A stretch of 64,000 bases of DNA from Ignavibacteria bacterium (GCA_016844745.1 JAERMQ010000015.1:1-64000), one strand, 5' to 3'. Positions 1-9,870 are shown, numbered from the stretch's first letter. A program made the numbers and translations. Notes: generated from the sequence alone by a model not told the origin.

Positions 1-79
1 TTCCTGTCATTTATACCTAAGAAAACTCATTGTTTTTTGAATTTTAGTACACATTATTTTTTTATCAATTTTGTCCTTT

Positions 80-730
80 TTACGCTGGTGCAGTACAAAT
101 TCTTTTATCGTTTAGAAAACTTCCTCCGGGAGTACAAATAATAAGTTGCCCGGATTTATCCTCAAAAATGGTTGTAATGTAATCCCCTAACAGACAATTT
201 GAGTCTTTTTGATTTGCCCTGTATATTTTAAATTTCTCCTTTATTCTGTCAAATTTTATTAGACCCTTATCACAACCAATCCAGAAGTTACCCATTCTAT
301 CTTCAAGTATGCAATTTATTCCGATAGAATTATTTTTATTCGAATCAATTTTCGCAAATGAATATCTTTTAAAAGAATTTGTTTTTCTAACGTATTTGTT
401 TAATCCATTATCCGCACCTATCCAAACGGTACCATATTTATCTTCATAAATGCATGATATTCCATCATCATCACTAATGCTTGTAGAATCATTCTTATTA
501 TTCTGATAGATCTCGAAATTATTTCCATCATATCTATTCAGCCCACCTACATTTGTTCCTAACCATAAATAACCAAGCTTATCCTGTAATATACATCTAA
601 TCCAGTTTTCGGATAGGCCGTCGTCATTTGTTATATGGATAAATTCTAATGCAGGCTTAACAAAACTTTTTGAATTTACCAAAAATGAATTAAAAATTAA
701 CAATAATAGAATCTTAACTAATTTTTTCAT
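80..730 (-). CDS. Truncated two-component-regulator-propeller protein (possible gene remnant)
   Basis: Repeated propeller motifs (DKLGYLWLGTNVGGLNRYDG, DKYGTVWIGADNGLNKY, DRMGNFWIGCDKGLIKF) after a signal peptide. Only 216 aa, ending abruptly in GGSFLNDKRICTAPA, where full-length members are far longer. Confidence 0.6.
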   Translation of the reverse strand: MKKLVKILLLLIFNSFLVNSKSFVKPALEFIHITNDDGLSENWIRCILQDKLGYLWLGTNVGGLNRYDGNNFEIYQNNKNDSTSISDDDGISCIYEDKYGTVWIGADNGLNKYVRKTNSFKRYSFAKIDSNKNNSIGINCILEDRMGNFWIGCDKGLIKFDRIKEKFKIYRANQKDSNCLLGDYITTIFEDKSGQLIICTPGGSFLNDKRICTAPA

Positions 731-816
731 TATTGCACCTCAATATTTTAATTATTTTTTTTTAAGAAATAAGTTTATATTCACTTATTCTTTTATATCA
801 ATTTCATCAAGATACT

Positions 817-899
817 CATTCTCTTATGCCGGTTTCTCTAATTCCTTCTTAATAACATCGCTCAATTCCTTTTCCATATCCTTGCTATAGCCGGGCTGG
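817..899 (-). pseudogene. Remnant of a tlpA-like 3' end (last ~25 codons and stop)
   Basis: 83-bp near copy of 1558-1640 (7 mismatches by eye). Still reads PGYSKDMEKELSDVIKKELEKPA* on the minus strand. Confidence 0.8.
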
Positions 900-919
900 T
901 TCGTTATTTTTACAAATTT

Positions 920-1261
920 CTATTGCAATATTGTATTTAACAACAATATTACTTCATTCGTAATACTATCAGGAGCTTTTTCGATAAATTCGGCTTCTCG
1001 AGCCTGCCAGTCCAGACTTTTAATCTGGTCTGATAATACAACACCTTCTATTTCCTTTAAATGCCTTAATTTTACTTCGAAAGGATAGCCTTTTATCTGG
1101 CTTGTAACCGGACAGAAAAGAGCAAGTCCTACCTTTTGATTATATATTATTGGAGATAGCACAAAAGCCGGTCTCTTTCCTTTTTGCTCATGCCCGGATT
1201 GAGGGTCAAAATTTAGCCAGACGATATCTCCTCTATCCGGAATATAAGGTTTCTTTACCAT
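920..1261 (-). CDS. mazF: MazF-type toxin (PemK/MazF endoribonuclease)
   Basis: MazF signatures: RGDIVWLNFDPQSGHEQKGKRPAFVLSP, CPVTSQIKGYPFEV, VVLSDQIKSLDW. Overlaps the upstream MazE-like ORF. Confidence 0.9.
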   Translation of the reverse strand: MVKKPYIPDRGDIVWLNFDPQSGHEQKGKRPAFVLSPIIYNQKVGLALFCPVTSQIKGYPFEVKLRHLKEIEGVVLSDQIKSLDWQAREAEFIEKAPDSITNEVILLLNTILQ

Positions 1262-1491
1262 ACTTCATTTCCTTCCGGCTTACCATAACTAATTTCTTTA
1301 TGAATATTTTCTTCTGTAACTTTTAAAAGTAAATCTTTTAGTTCAATTTTATCCTTCGGTTTAATCACTAAAGTATGATTCTTTATCTCAATATCTACTG
1401 TCGAGCCATCCCTAATTGAAATTTTTTCGGAAAATACTTTAGGTATTCTTACTCCGAGACTATTTCCCCATTTTCTAATTACCGTCTGCAT
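1255..1491 (-). CDS. mazE: MazE/AbrB-type antitoxin
   Basis: MQTVIRKWGNSLGVRIPKVFSEKISIRDGSTVDIEI is a typical MazE swapped-hairpin domain. Overlaps mazF. Confidence 0.9.
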   Translation of the reverse strand: MQTVIRKWGNSLGVRIPKVFSEKISIRDGSTVDIEIKNHTLVIKPKDKIELKDLLLKVTEENIHKEISYGKPEGNEVW

Positions 1492-1564
1492 AAAATTCCC
1501 TTTTTTAAATTATACAATGTTTATACAGCAAAATAATAAAAATATAATAAAATTCATCATTCTG

Positions 1565-2761
1565 TTATGCCGGTTTCTCCAACTCCTTCTCAATAACATC
1601 ACTCAATTCCTTTTCCATATCCTTGCTGTAGCCGGGATGGACAAAGAGAATTTTCCCATCCTTACCGATAATGAAAAGTGTCGGATAGCCGGTAACGCCA
1701 TAATCTTTTGCTACATCATCGCCATGGATGAGCGTTTTATAGCTGAATCCCTTTTCACGGATGAATCCGGCAGGGTCTGCTTCGTTGGTTTCTCTACAAC
1801 TCACGCCGTAAAGCTCGAAAGGCTTTCCTTTGAATTTGTCGTAAATCGCCTGAATTTTCGGAATGGCAACAACGCACCATGGACACCATGTACCCCAGAA
1901 ATCCAGCACAATTACCTTACCGAGGAATGAAGATAACTTAACTTCATTTCCTTTGCTGTCCTTTAATGTGAAATCAGGCGCTGTATCTCCTTCTTGCAGG
2001 GTATGGGATTCTTCAGAATCATCTGCTTCATCCTGCTTCTCCGGACGGAAATATTCTACCTCATAATCGGCTGGAGGACGCGGTTTGAATAAAGAATCCG
2101 GTATCAGGACATTTAATTGAACATTTTTGAGAATGTACTTTTCTTCTTCTATTTTTATATTATTGACCAATAGCACATTTTCAAACTTTCTGATTACTCC
2201 GTCCTCGCATCCGTAATAATTTATCGAGATGTGATTGGAGTTTGGTCCGATATCTTCATTATCCAAAGGAGCTTCGCTTTTAACGAGCAGGCATTTTACC
2301 CCATCCGAATTAGCCGAACCCTGATAAACAAAAGAGGAATCTTTATTAATATTATCTTCGTATTTCTTATCTGTTGTGCGAATTACTGCTTTAATGATAT
2401 TGATATATTTTTTTATGAATTCTGAGGATTGAAAGATTTTTTCTACGATGAATACACTCTTGTTTTTCGGCATAAGCATTGCATAAGTTCTGCCGTTATA
2501 AGTTATTATATTGCCTTCTGAATCCTCCAGCCTGATTTTGGCATGAATTGCATTATCGTTTTCATTCCTTTTGAGCCATACTTTATATTCGGTTAATTTT
2601 TTTACGCCGGAAGATGAAATGCTTACCTCTGATACATTGAATTGAGCTGAAAGAATATTAAGCCGTTTTTGATAAGAAGAGATAATGATTTCCTTCGGGT
2701 CTTGCTTTGCACCACAAGCGCTAAATAATATTAAAGATAAAAAAATAAGGATGTTTCTCAT
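1565..2761 (-). CDS. Lipoprotein with C-terminal TlpA/ResA-like thioredoxin domain
   Basis: Lipobox-like N-terminus (ILFSACG); APDFTLKDSKGNEVKLSSFLGKVIVLDFWGTWCPWCVVAIP carries the WCPWC active site. Confidence 0.85.
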   Translation of the reverse strand: MRNILIFLSLILFSACGAKQDPKEIIISSYQKRLNILSAQFNVSEVSISSSGVKKLTEYKVWLKRNENDNAIHAKIRLEDSEGNIITYNGRTYAMLMPKNKSVFIVEKIFQSSEFIKKYINIIKAVIRTTDKKYEDNINKDSSFVYQGSANSDGVKCLLVKSEAPLDNEDIGPNSNHISINYYGCEDGVIRKFENVLLVNNIKIEEEKYILKNVQLNVLIPDSLFKPRPPADYEVEYFRPEKQDEADDSEESHTLQEGDTAPDFTLKDSKGNEVKLSSFLGKVIVLDFWGTWCPWCVVAIPKIQAIYDKFKGKPFELYGVSCRETNEADPAGFIREKGFSYKTLIHGDDVAKDYGVTGYPTLFIIGKDGKILFVHPGYSKDMEKELSDVIEKELEKPA

Positions 2762-2789
2762 TTTATCCTTCTTAAATATAAATTAAAAT

Positions 2790-2869
2790 AAGAGAAACCC
2801 CCTAACCCCCTTTGAAAAAGGGGGAATAAAAGTACCCCCTTTTTCAAAGGAGGTTAGGGGGTTTCTCTT
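2790..2869. repeat. Long palindrome, C/G-tract family (F5): AAGAGAAACCCCCTAACCCCCTTTGAAAAAGGGGG ... reverse complement
   Basis: Inverted arms; a near-identical copy lies at 61953-62033. Confidence 0.9.
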
Positions 2870-3021
2870 TTATTTTTCATATTTTATTAATTGAACCTTA
2901 ATGTTAGAGAACTATCAAAGTTTATTTCTCATTTATGTTAAATTATAAAAAAATTAAATTAAGGAAATTGATTGATTTGAACAAATTTTTCGGTTCGGGA
3001 AAATTTGGTTAAATTTGCATT

Positions 3022-3162
3022 ATGAGAAGTAAGACAATAAAAGCAGCAAGCTGCCTTGCACTGGGCGGTACGATACGTGGAAATTCCTTTATTTCATGTA
3101 TCGCCATTATGTATTTGCTGCTGCTGAGCGAACTTCTCTCCAGCTCTACAAGTCGTTCCTAA
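3022..3162 (+). other. 46-codon micro-ORF, candidate leader peptide (MRSKTIKAASCLALGGTIRGNSFISCIAIMYLLLLSELLSSSTSRS*)
   Basis: ATG-to-TAA ORF, GC-rich relative to its AT-rich flanks, with internal inverted repeats; about 155 bp upstream of the lysine aminotransferase start. Confidence 0.35.
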
Positions 3163-3180
3163 TATTATTCACACATTATT

Positions 3181-3228
3181 TTTCAACTTTAGTTTTGCTT
3201 ATTAAACTATTAGTTTATAAAGTTGAAA
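3181..3228 (+). promoter_or_regulatory. Stem-loop upstream of the lysine aminotransferase gene
   Basis: TTTCAACTTTA (3181-3191) pairs perfectly with TAAAGTTGAAA (3218-3228). Nested AAACTA/TAGTTT hairpin at 3204-3216. Confidence 0.5.
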
Positions 3229-3316
3229 GTTTATAAAGTAAAAAATAATTTTTGTGTTAGAAATTGAGATAAATGTTAATTGTAATGTATTTCCAAAATC
3301 AAATTTGTAAAAAAAA

Positions 3317-4669
3317 ATGAAAACCAAATCAATTCTTAGTTATAAGCCAAAATATAGCATTGGAGCCGACCAAGTACTTGATGAATTAAAAAAGCACATG
3401 CTTATTGACGGCTTCAATATCGTGTTGGACTTGTATGACAGCGCAGGTTCTACTTTTATCGATGCCCGGACGCGGCAAAAGTATCTGGACTTTTTTACTT
3501 GCTTTGCAACACTTCCTGTCGGCTTCAATCATCCTAAATTATTAGAAGAAAATTATCTCGAATACTTAGGCAGAATCAGCGTTAATAAACCATCGAATTC
3601 TGATATTTATACAGAAGCAATGGCAACGTTTGTTAATACCTTTTTCAAAATCGCAGTTCCGGATTATTTCAAATATTCATTCTTTATCTCCGGAGGGACA
3701 TTAGCCGTTGAGAACGCTCTTAAAGCGGCATTCGATAGAAAAGTCCGCAAAAATTTCTCAAATGGTTATAAATTCGAACATGGGCAGCAAATCCTGCATT
3801 TCAAGCATGCTTTTCATGGAAGGTCGGGTTATACTATGTCGCTAACAAATACAGACCCGGTAAAGACGGAGTATTATCCTAAATTTTCCTGGCCCCGGGT
3901 TTTGTCGCCATTTATCGAATTTCCGGAAAATCAGGAAAATATTGAGAGAACGATAGATAAGGAAAATGACTCCATACGTGAGATTCAGCAAGCTTTCTAC
4001 TCAAATAAGGATGATATTGCCGCTATAATAATCGAACCGATTCAGGGTGAGGGAGGGGATAATCATTTCCGAAAGGAATTTCTTCAACAGTTGCGGATTT
4101 TGGCTGATGAGAACGACGCATTGCTGATTTTCGATGAGGTTCAGTGCGGGCTTGGGATTACCGGTAAATGGTGGACTCATCAGCATTTTAATGTTCAACC
4201 CGATATAATGACTTTTGGAAAGAAAACACAAATTTGCGGAATTTTGGTTGGAGATAAAATTGACGATATTCCCGACAATGTGTTCCATACTCCCGGCAGG
4301 ATTAATTCAACATGGGGCGGCTCACTTGCCGATATGGTGCGCTCAACAAAATATTTGGAAATTATCGAAGAGGAAAATCTCTTACAAAACGTTAGTCTGC
4401 TTGGAACCTACCTGATGAATGAATTGAATGAAATTCAGGTTAACAATCCGGATTTAGTTTCCAATGTGCGAGGTAAAGGATTATTCTGTGCATTCGATTT
4501 GGCATCTACTGATTTGAGAAATAAATTCCGTCAGAACTGTTTCGATAATGGTTTACTTATTTTGCCATGTGGTAATCAATCTATTCGTTTTCGACCGGCA
4601 CTGAATATTAAAAAGGAGAACCTTCAAGAGGGACTGGAAATTATTCGAAAGGCACTTATTCAATTGTAA
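3317..4669 (+). CDS. lat: L-lysine 6-aminotransferase (class III PLP aminotransferase)
   Basis: 450 aa; IIEPIQGEGGDNHFRKEFLQQLR, DEVQCGLGITGKWW, FGKKTQICGI. The N-terminus is typical of lysine epsilon-aminotransferases. Confidence 0.85.
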   Translation: MKTKSILSYKPKYSIGADQVLDELKKHMLIDGFNIVLDLYDSAGSTFIDARTRQKYLDFFTCFATLPVGFNHPKLLEENYLEYLGRISVNKPSNSDIYTEAMATFVNTFFKIAVPDYFKYSFFISGGTLAVENALKAAFDRKVRKNFSNGYKFEHGQQILHFKHAFHGRSGYTMSLTNTDPVKTEYYPKFSWPRVLSPFIEFPENQENIERTIDKENDSIREIQQAFYSNKDDIAAIIIEPIQGEGGDNHFRKEFLQQLRILADENDALLIFDEVQCGLGITGKWWTHQHFNVQPDIMTFGKKTQICGILVGDKIDDIPDNVFHTPGRINSTWGGSLADMVRSTKYLEIIEEENLLQNVSLLGTYLMNELNEIQVNNPDLVSNVRGKGLFCAFDLASTDLRNKFRQNCFDNGLLILPCGNQSIRFRPALNIKKENLQEGLEIIRKALIQL

Positions 4670-4750
4670 ATTGTTAATGGTCAATGGTTAATGAAATAGG
4701 GACAGGAAGCAAGGGGCGAGGGACGTGGAAAATTGTAATTAGAAATCATA

Positions 4751-4790
4751 CATCCTATAATCCTTTAATCCTGTAAATCATGGTTCAGAC
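4751..4790. repeat. Interspersed repeat ATCCTATAATCCTTTAATCCTGTAAATCATGGTTCAGAC
   Basis: Near copy at about 6196-6241, each immediately 3' of a gene. Confidence 0.7.
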
Positions 4791-5034
4791 ATTTATTGAG
4801 CTATCAATTATCTATTGGACTGTCATAATAAAGTTGACAATTATTTTCTAATTTTTGTAAAAGTATTTGATTAGAATAGATTCCTGTATTCGATTTTGTT
4901 TTTAATTAAAATTATTATAATTTGTCATAATGATAGATGTCAAAATCCAATATCTATGAAGTACTTGAATTAATAAAAAAAAATATTAAATTGGATTTAT
5001 AATTAACGATTAATAAATTTTTGAAAGAGAGAAT

Positions 5035-6147
5035 ATGAAAAGATTACTTGTTTCAATTACAACAATTTTAGTTTTGAGTTTATCGTTTATATCCTGCTCA
5101 AAAGATAGTACTCCGGTTCAACCATCGCAGAACAAGATATTAACGACTGTTGTGAAAGCGCAACTTGACTCAATAGCCGATTTATGTTTTGGCGAGGTTA
5201 GTACTCCCGGTATGATGGCGCTTATCTCCGTTGAAGGAGAAGGTGACTATCTCATTAAGCGCGGAGTTAGCAACAGAGAGACCGGCGAACTTATGAATGA
5301 AAATCACTTTCTTAGAATTGCGAGCAATACCAAACCATTTACAGGCGCTGCAGTCCTGATTCTGGTTGATGAGGGAAAGATTAATTTAGATAGTTCAATA
5401 TCCTATTATCTGCCGGAATATAAGGTTCCGAATGGGTATAAAATTACAATTCGCATGCTTGGTAACATGACAAGCGGATTATTTAGCTATTCCGGTGATG
5501 CTGGGTTTTGGAATTCTTATGTGGCAAGTAATCATTCAAAGACTTTTCCACCCGATTCCCTTTGTGCAATGGCATTCCGTCATCCGGTAAACTTTGAACC
5601 GGGAGCAAAATATGATTATTGCAATACAAATACTGTTCTTCTTGGTTTATTGATGGAAAAAGTAACAGGGATGTCTGCTAAGAATGTTATTTCCGAGAAG
5701 TTGCTTAAACCTTTAAAATTAACAAATACCTATTGGCCCAACTCAATTTTTTTGCAATCACCCTATCTTCATGGATATAGCTTGATTGAAGGCTCGATAA
5801 TTGAAGCAACCAATTGGAATCCTTCGTGGGGTTACACTGCAGGGATTTTGGTTTCAACCTTATGGGATATGAAAACATGGGGGAAAGCCTTAGGTGAAGG
5901 TAAATTACTTTCTGAAAAAATGAAATCCGAGAGGTTTAAATGGGTTGAAGACCATTACGGTTTTTCTGTATCGAAGGCAGGTGATTGGGTTGGGCATGCC
6001 GGTACTATGCCAGGGTTTAATTCCCACATCTATTATAATCAGGCAAAAAAAATAACTCTGGTTGTAGTTTGCAACATGGATACCGATACTCCGGTAGAAG
6101 GATTTTCCTACTTTTTCCAGAAGATTTTAAGCGAGGCAGCTAAGTAA
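5035..6147 (+). CDS. Serine hydrolase, beta-lactamase/D-alanyl-D-alanine carboxypeptidase class C family lipoprotein
   Basis: Lipobox SFISCS; SxxK-like (ASNTKPFTG), YxN (YDYCNTN) and HxG-like (GHAGTMPGF) motifs. Confidence 0.8.
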   Translation: MKRLLVSITTILVLSLSFISCSKDSTPVQPSQNKILTTVVKAQLDSIADLCFGEVSTPGMMALISVEGEGDYLIKRGVSNRETGELMNENHFLRIASNTKPFTGAAVLILVDEGKINLDSSISYYLPEYKVPNGYKITIRMLGNMTSGLFSYSGDAGFWNSYVASNHSKTFPPDSLCAMAFRHPVNFEPGAKYDYCNTNTVLLGLLMEKVTGMSAKNVISEKLLKPLKLTNTYWPNSIFLQSPYLHGYSLIEGSIIEATNWNPSWGYTAGILVSTLWDMKTWGKALGEGKLLSEKMKSERFKWVEDHYGFSVSKAGDWVGHAGTMPGFNSHIYYNQAKKITLVVVCNMDTDTPVEGFSYFFQKILSEAAK

Positions 6148-6195
6148 TGGTCTATGGTTATTGGTCTATTTAGAATTAAGGATTATATGACTATA

Positions 6196-6241
6196 TCCTA
6201 TAATCCTATAATCCTTTAATCCTATAAATCATAATTCAGAC
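6196..6241. repeat. Second copy of the TCCTATAATCCTTTAATCCTATAAATCATAATTCAGAC interspersed repeat
   Basis: Compare 4751-4790. Confidence 0.7.
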
Positions 6242-6246
6242 AGATA

Positions 6247-7692
6247 TTATTTATAAAAGAAATTATTTATAAATATTACCGTATAAAGCAGTACCAAAGC
6301 GGAATAAGCTGGCGCAATTAATCCGGAAAATCGCTTCAAAATACTTTGCGGGAACGCATTGTTGTAGAAGACAAGCAATAGTATAGGTACGGCTGGGGCG
6401 AAATACCTGCCTTGTAATCCGAATACCATTTCAGCGCCTTTGGGAGAGTAGAGCAGAAGCCCACCCATAATCAAATATACCGTTCCTATTGCAATGAAAA
6501 ATGCAAGTAATTTCTGATAAAGATTCAATTTAATATTGGCTGATGAGTCTAACAATGCAACGGTTATAAGTACGATACCATGAAGAATGATAATTATTTT
6601 TGGCATCAACAGGTATGAATATCCGAACCTGCCAATTGTTCCGCTGACCCACTCCTGCCGGAAAAACAGGAAATTATTCGTCAATAAAGTGATATATTCA
6701 AACGGATGACTGAATATATAGGAAATTTTCTCAGACGTCCCGCCAAAATCGTATTCCTTCCTCAATTGCGGCACATTACCGAGATCATAATGTTGTGCCG
6801 CAACAAGCGCGCCCCATGTGAACGAATCCAAATAAAAGAATATAAGGACAAAGATTAATGCCATCGATGCGTAGATAGTAAGAGCTCGTTTCATATTTCC
6901 GAATTTACCTGGAGGTATCAGGAAGAATACAAATAGAATTAACGGATATCCGGATTTGGAATAATAATGCAGTATAGCCAATACCGTGATAAAAGCCAAT
7001 GAACGAATAGTGATTTTAGCATCGGGAACGAAGGCGTAATACAGACAGAATGCCAGATATAAGAAAGATATTCCATTGCTGAGCATGTCGTAGGTGACGG
7101 AAGCAGATTGATATAGAATCATTGGCGTTAAGGCATAAAGCAGCAAAACATATTTGAAAACAGGTGTATATTTGATTGCGTAAAAAATAATGATTATATA
7201 ACAGATTAATCCGAACAAACGTGCAAACCAGCCAAGCCACAAGGGTTTCGAATTAATTATTTTGCCGAATATTATTCCGATAGAGTAGGGTAGATATGGT
7301 ATTGGATTTGTAGAGTAAGAATGGTCGTGCCTGTATTCAGAGTTTCTTTCGTTAAGTGTGATTTTTCCGGCTTCTTTTTTTCGTTGGGACATGGTAGCAC
7401 GAAGGTTTTCCAATTGGGCATCATCCTTAGTTTGGAATGGTAATCCCTGGAAATAATTTACAACATAAGTTAGATTCAGTGGGACATTACCCCCAATTTG
7501 AGTTCCGTTTTGAGTTGGAAGTATATCGCCGGATGCAATATGATATGCATGAAAGAAATGCCTGTCTTCGTCATTGGTCTGGAACGGCGGATTGACGAAT
7601 ACAAGCACAATGCCGAAAATGGCTGCTATAAAGACAAATGCCCATTCGGGCTGTAATTGAAAGGAATTTAATTTTGAAGTTTTAACTTTCAT
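6247..7692 (-). CDS. Polytopic membrane protein, DUF2142-like
   Basis: Multiple hydrophobic segments; NPPFQTNDEDRHFFHAYHIASG near the N-terminus resembles DUF2142 proteins. Confidence 0.6.
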   Translation of the reverse strand: MKVKTSKLNSFQLQPEWAFVFIAAIFGIVLVFVNPPFQTNDEDRHFFHAYHIASGDILPTQNGTQIGGNVPLNLTYVVNYFQGLPFQTKDDAQLENLRATMSQRKKEAGKITLNERNSEYRHDHSYSTNPIPYLPYSIGIIFGKIINSKPLWLGWFARLFGLICYIIIIFYAIKYTPVFKYVLLLYALTPMILYQSASVTYDMLSNGISFLYLAFCLYYAFVPDAKITIRSLAFITVLAILHYYSKSGYPLILFVFFLIPPGKFGNMKRALTIYASMALIFVLIFFYLDSFTWGALVAAQHYDLGNVPQLRKEYDFGGTSEKISYIFSHPFEYITLLTNNFLFFRQEWVSGTIGRFGYSYLLMPKIIIILHGIVLITVALLDSSANIKLNLYQKLLAFFIAIGTVYLIMGGLLLYSPKGAEMVFGLQGRYFAPAVPILLLVFYNNAFPQSILKRFSGLIAPAYSALVLLYTVIFINNFFYK

Positions 7693-7705
7693 TTATGAAT
7701 CTCAT

Positions 7706-8872
7706 TTATTTATGTAATTTTAATTTCAGAATACTTAAAAAGAAACTCGAAAAAATGATCTGGCAGCCCAGAACCAATAAAGTAATCGATGTAATCACCA
7801 ATCTCATTGTGCTTTGCAAGCCTAACGCGCCGAATTGACCTTGTTCCGCTTTAATGACAGCATAAACCGACCCGCCTAAACCTAAAGCGACCATTAAAGA
7901 ACCAACGAACAGTCCACGTTCCAATGTTAATGGTTTGAGCAATTTCATTAATCTTTCATGTTCCGGTAGCAGTTTTTCCTGAATTGCAAATACTTTTGAT
8001 AGAATTGCAAACGATACTGCCTGGAAACCAATTATCAGGGCTGTACTTGCATAAAGCAATGTATGAAAGTCAAGAGAGAACCTGATTCCGGGTAGCAAAA
8101 GCAATCCAAGGCATATACCAAAAATGATAAAGGAAATTCCAGGGTATAGAAAAAGCCAGCGGGGGCTGTATAGAAGCAAAAATCGAAGATGCCGCCACCC
8201 GTCATGAATGGGTCTTAAATGAGCAGGGCGTGAGCGACCGGACGGAAAAATCTTAGTTGGAACCTCAGCTACTTTCAATTTGATAAAGGAAGATTTTACT
8301 ATCATTTCACTTGCAAATTCCATACCTGTTGTTCGCAAGTCGAGTTTAATGAATGCTTCTTTAGTAAAACCACGCAAACCGCAATGGAAGTCGCTTACCG
8401 GGCTTCGATAAAATATTTTTCCAATTAACGAGAGACTCTGATTACCTATTAACCTTGGCAAATATGATAAGGAACCTGCTTTTGACTCACCTTTGAAGCG
8501 GTTGCCAATAACCATATCATAGCCGTTACGAAGCATTTCGACAAACTGCATCAGATTTTCGAGGTCATGGCTGCCGTCTGAATCGCCCATGATTACGAAT
8601 TTGCCATAAGCTGCCGTTATACCGCCACGTAAAGCGCTGCCATATCCTTTCATTGGAACATCGACGATACGGGCGCCTTCGTTTATTGCCAATTGCTGTG
8701 ACCCGTCAATGCTGCCGTTATCGGCAACAATAACCTCACCTTTAATATTATTGGTTTCTAAGAATTTTCGGGCTTTAGCAACGCAATCTGCAATTGTTTC
8801 AGCTTCATCTAAGCAAGGCATGACAATTGATAATTCTATTTCTATATTTTCAGTATTTTTAATAAAATTCAC
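7706..8872 (-). CDS. Family 2 glycosyltransferase (dolichol-phosphate-mannose/glucose synthase-like) with C-terminal TM region
   Basis: LSIVMPCLDEAETIADCV, GEVIVADNGSIDGSQQLA, VIMGDSDGSHD. Confidence 0.85.
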   Translation of the reverse strand: MNFIKNTENIEIELSIVMPCLDEAETIADCVAKARKFLETNNIKGEVIVADNGSIDGSQQLAINEGARIVDVPMKGYGSALRGGITAAYGKFVIMGDSDGSHDLENLMQFVEMLRNGYDMVIGNRFKGESKAGSLSYLPRLIGNQSLSLIGKIFYRSPVSDFHCGLRGFTKEAFIKLDLRTTGMEFASEMIVKSSFIKLKVAEVPTKIFPSGRSRPAHLRPIHDGWRHLRFLLLYSPRWLFLYPGISFIIFGICLGLLLLPGIRFSLDFHTLLYASTALIIGFQAVSFAILSKVFAIQEKLLPEHERLMKLLKPLTLERGLFVGSLMVALGLGGSVYAVIKAEQGQFGALGLQSTMRLVITSITLLVLGCQIIFSSFFLSILKLKLHK

Positions 8873-9080
8873 TAATAAATTATTAATTCTCGAAAAAAAA
8901 TATCTCCAAATTTAACAAAAATTAGTATTTTATAACGTTGAAAATTTATTAACTTGAAATTTAACTAATTTTCATAGTGTCACGTGTTACACTTGAAATT
9001 CAGAGATGGGTCAAGAGGAACACTTAACTCAAGGCAATTAGCACTGAAAATAAATAATATTTTTTAATTTAGAGGCAGCT

Positions 9081-9482
9081 ATGACAATAGAACAAATACT
9101 TTCGAATTATAAAAACATAGCCGTTTACGGGATGTCAACAAATCCTGCGAAAGCGGCTTATCATGTACCAAAATACATGTTAGGGAACGGGTACAACGTA
9201 ATTCCCATCAATCCGATGGCTGATGAAATCGATGGAAGAAAGTGCTATCACAATCTTGCTGATGTTCCGGATGAAATCGATATCCTGGATGTATTTCGTC
9301 CTTCTGAGCAATGCCTGGCAGTCGTCGAAGAAGCCGTTCAAAGAAAAGCAGCACACGGAGATATTAAAGTAATCTGGCTTCAATTAGGAATCGTTTCGGA
9401 TGAAGCTGCCGCACTTGCAGCTAAACATAATATCGAATTTGTTCAGGATAAATGTATTAAGGTTGAGCACCAGAGGATCTAA
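9081..9482 (+). CDS. CoA-binding (YccU-like) protein
   Basis: NIAVYGMSTNPAKAAYHVPKYMLGNGYNVIPINPMADEIDGRKCYHNLADVPDEIDILDVFRP. Confidence 0.85.
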   Translation: MTIEQILSNYKNIAVYGMSTNPAKAAYHVPKYMLGNGYNVIPINPMADEIDGRKCYHNLADVPDEIDILDVFRPSEQCLAVVEEAVQRKAAHGDIKVIWLQLGIVSDEAAALAAKHNIEFVQDKCIKVEHQRI

Positions 9483-9594
9483 TTCTGAATTCTGAATTCT
9501 GAATTATAAGTTATAATATTGATTCAACTTTAGTGGGTTATTTTTTTAATATTCATATCATTAAAATTTTGAAAAATGTCATAATTGCACAAGG

Positions 9595-9870
9595 ATGAAG
9601 ATTATGAAAATACAAATTGAAAAATTGAGCGAGGAAGAAATAACTCGCCGGGGTATCAGGAAATGGTCGATTTGGGAAAAAGAAGTATCCGAATTTGACT
9701 GGTTCTACGATGAACAGGAACAATGCTTATTTCTTGAAGGACGAGTAATCGTTTCCTCCTCACTTGGAGATGTTGAAATCCGAAAAGGCGATTTTGTAAC
9801 ATTTCCGGAAGGACTCCAATGCGTTTGGAAGGTGCTGGAGCCTGTTCGTAAGCATTATTATTTCGGATAG
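9595..9870 (+). CDS. Small cupin-domain protein (DUF861-like)
   Basis: SIWEKEVSEFDWFYDEQEQCLFLEGRVIV...VEIRKGDFVTFPEGLQCVWKV. Confidence 0.8.
   Translation: MKIMKIQIEKLSEEEITRRGIRKWSIWEKEVSEFDWFYDEQEQCLFLEGRVIVSSSLGDVEIRKGDFVTFPEGLQCVWKVLEPVRKHYYFG

Noticed and set aside
8970-9000. AGTGTCACGTGTTACACT as a possible operator
   Set aside because: Only short 5-bp arms (AGTGT/ACACT) and no second copy in the window; too weak to call.
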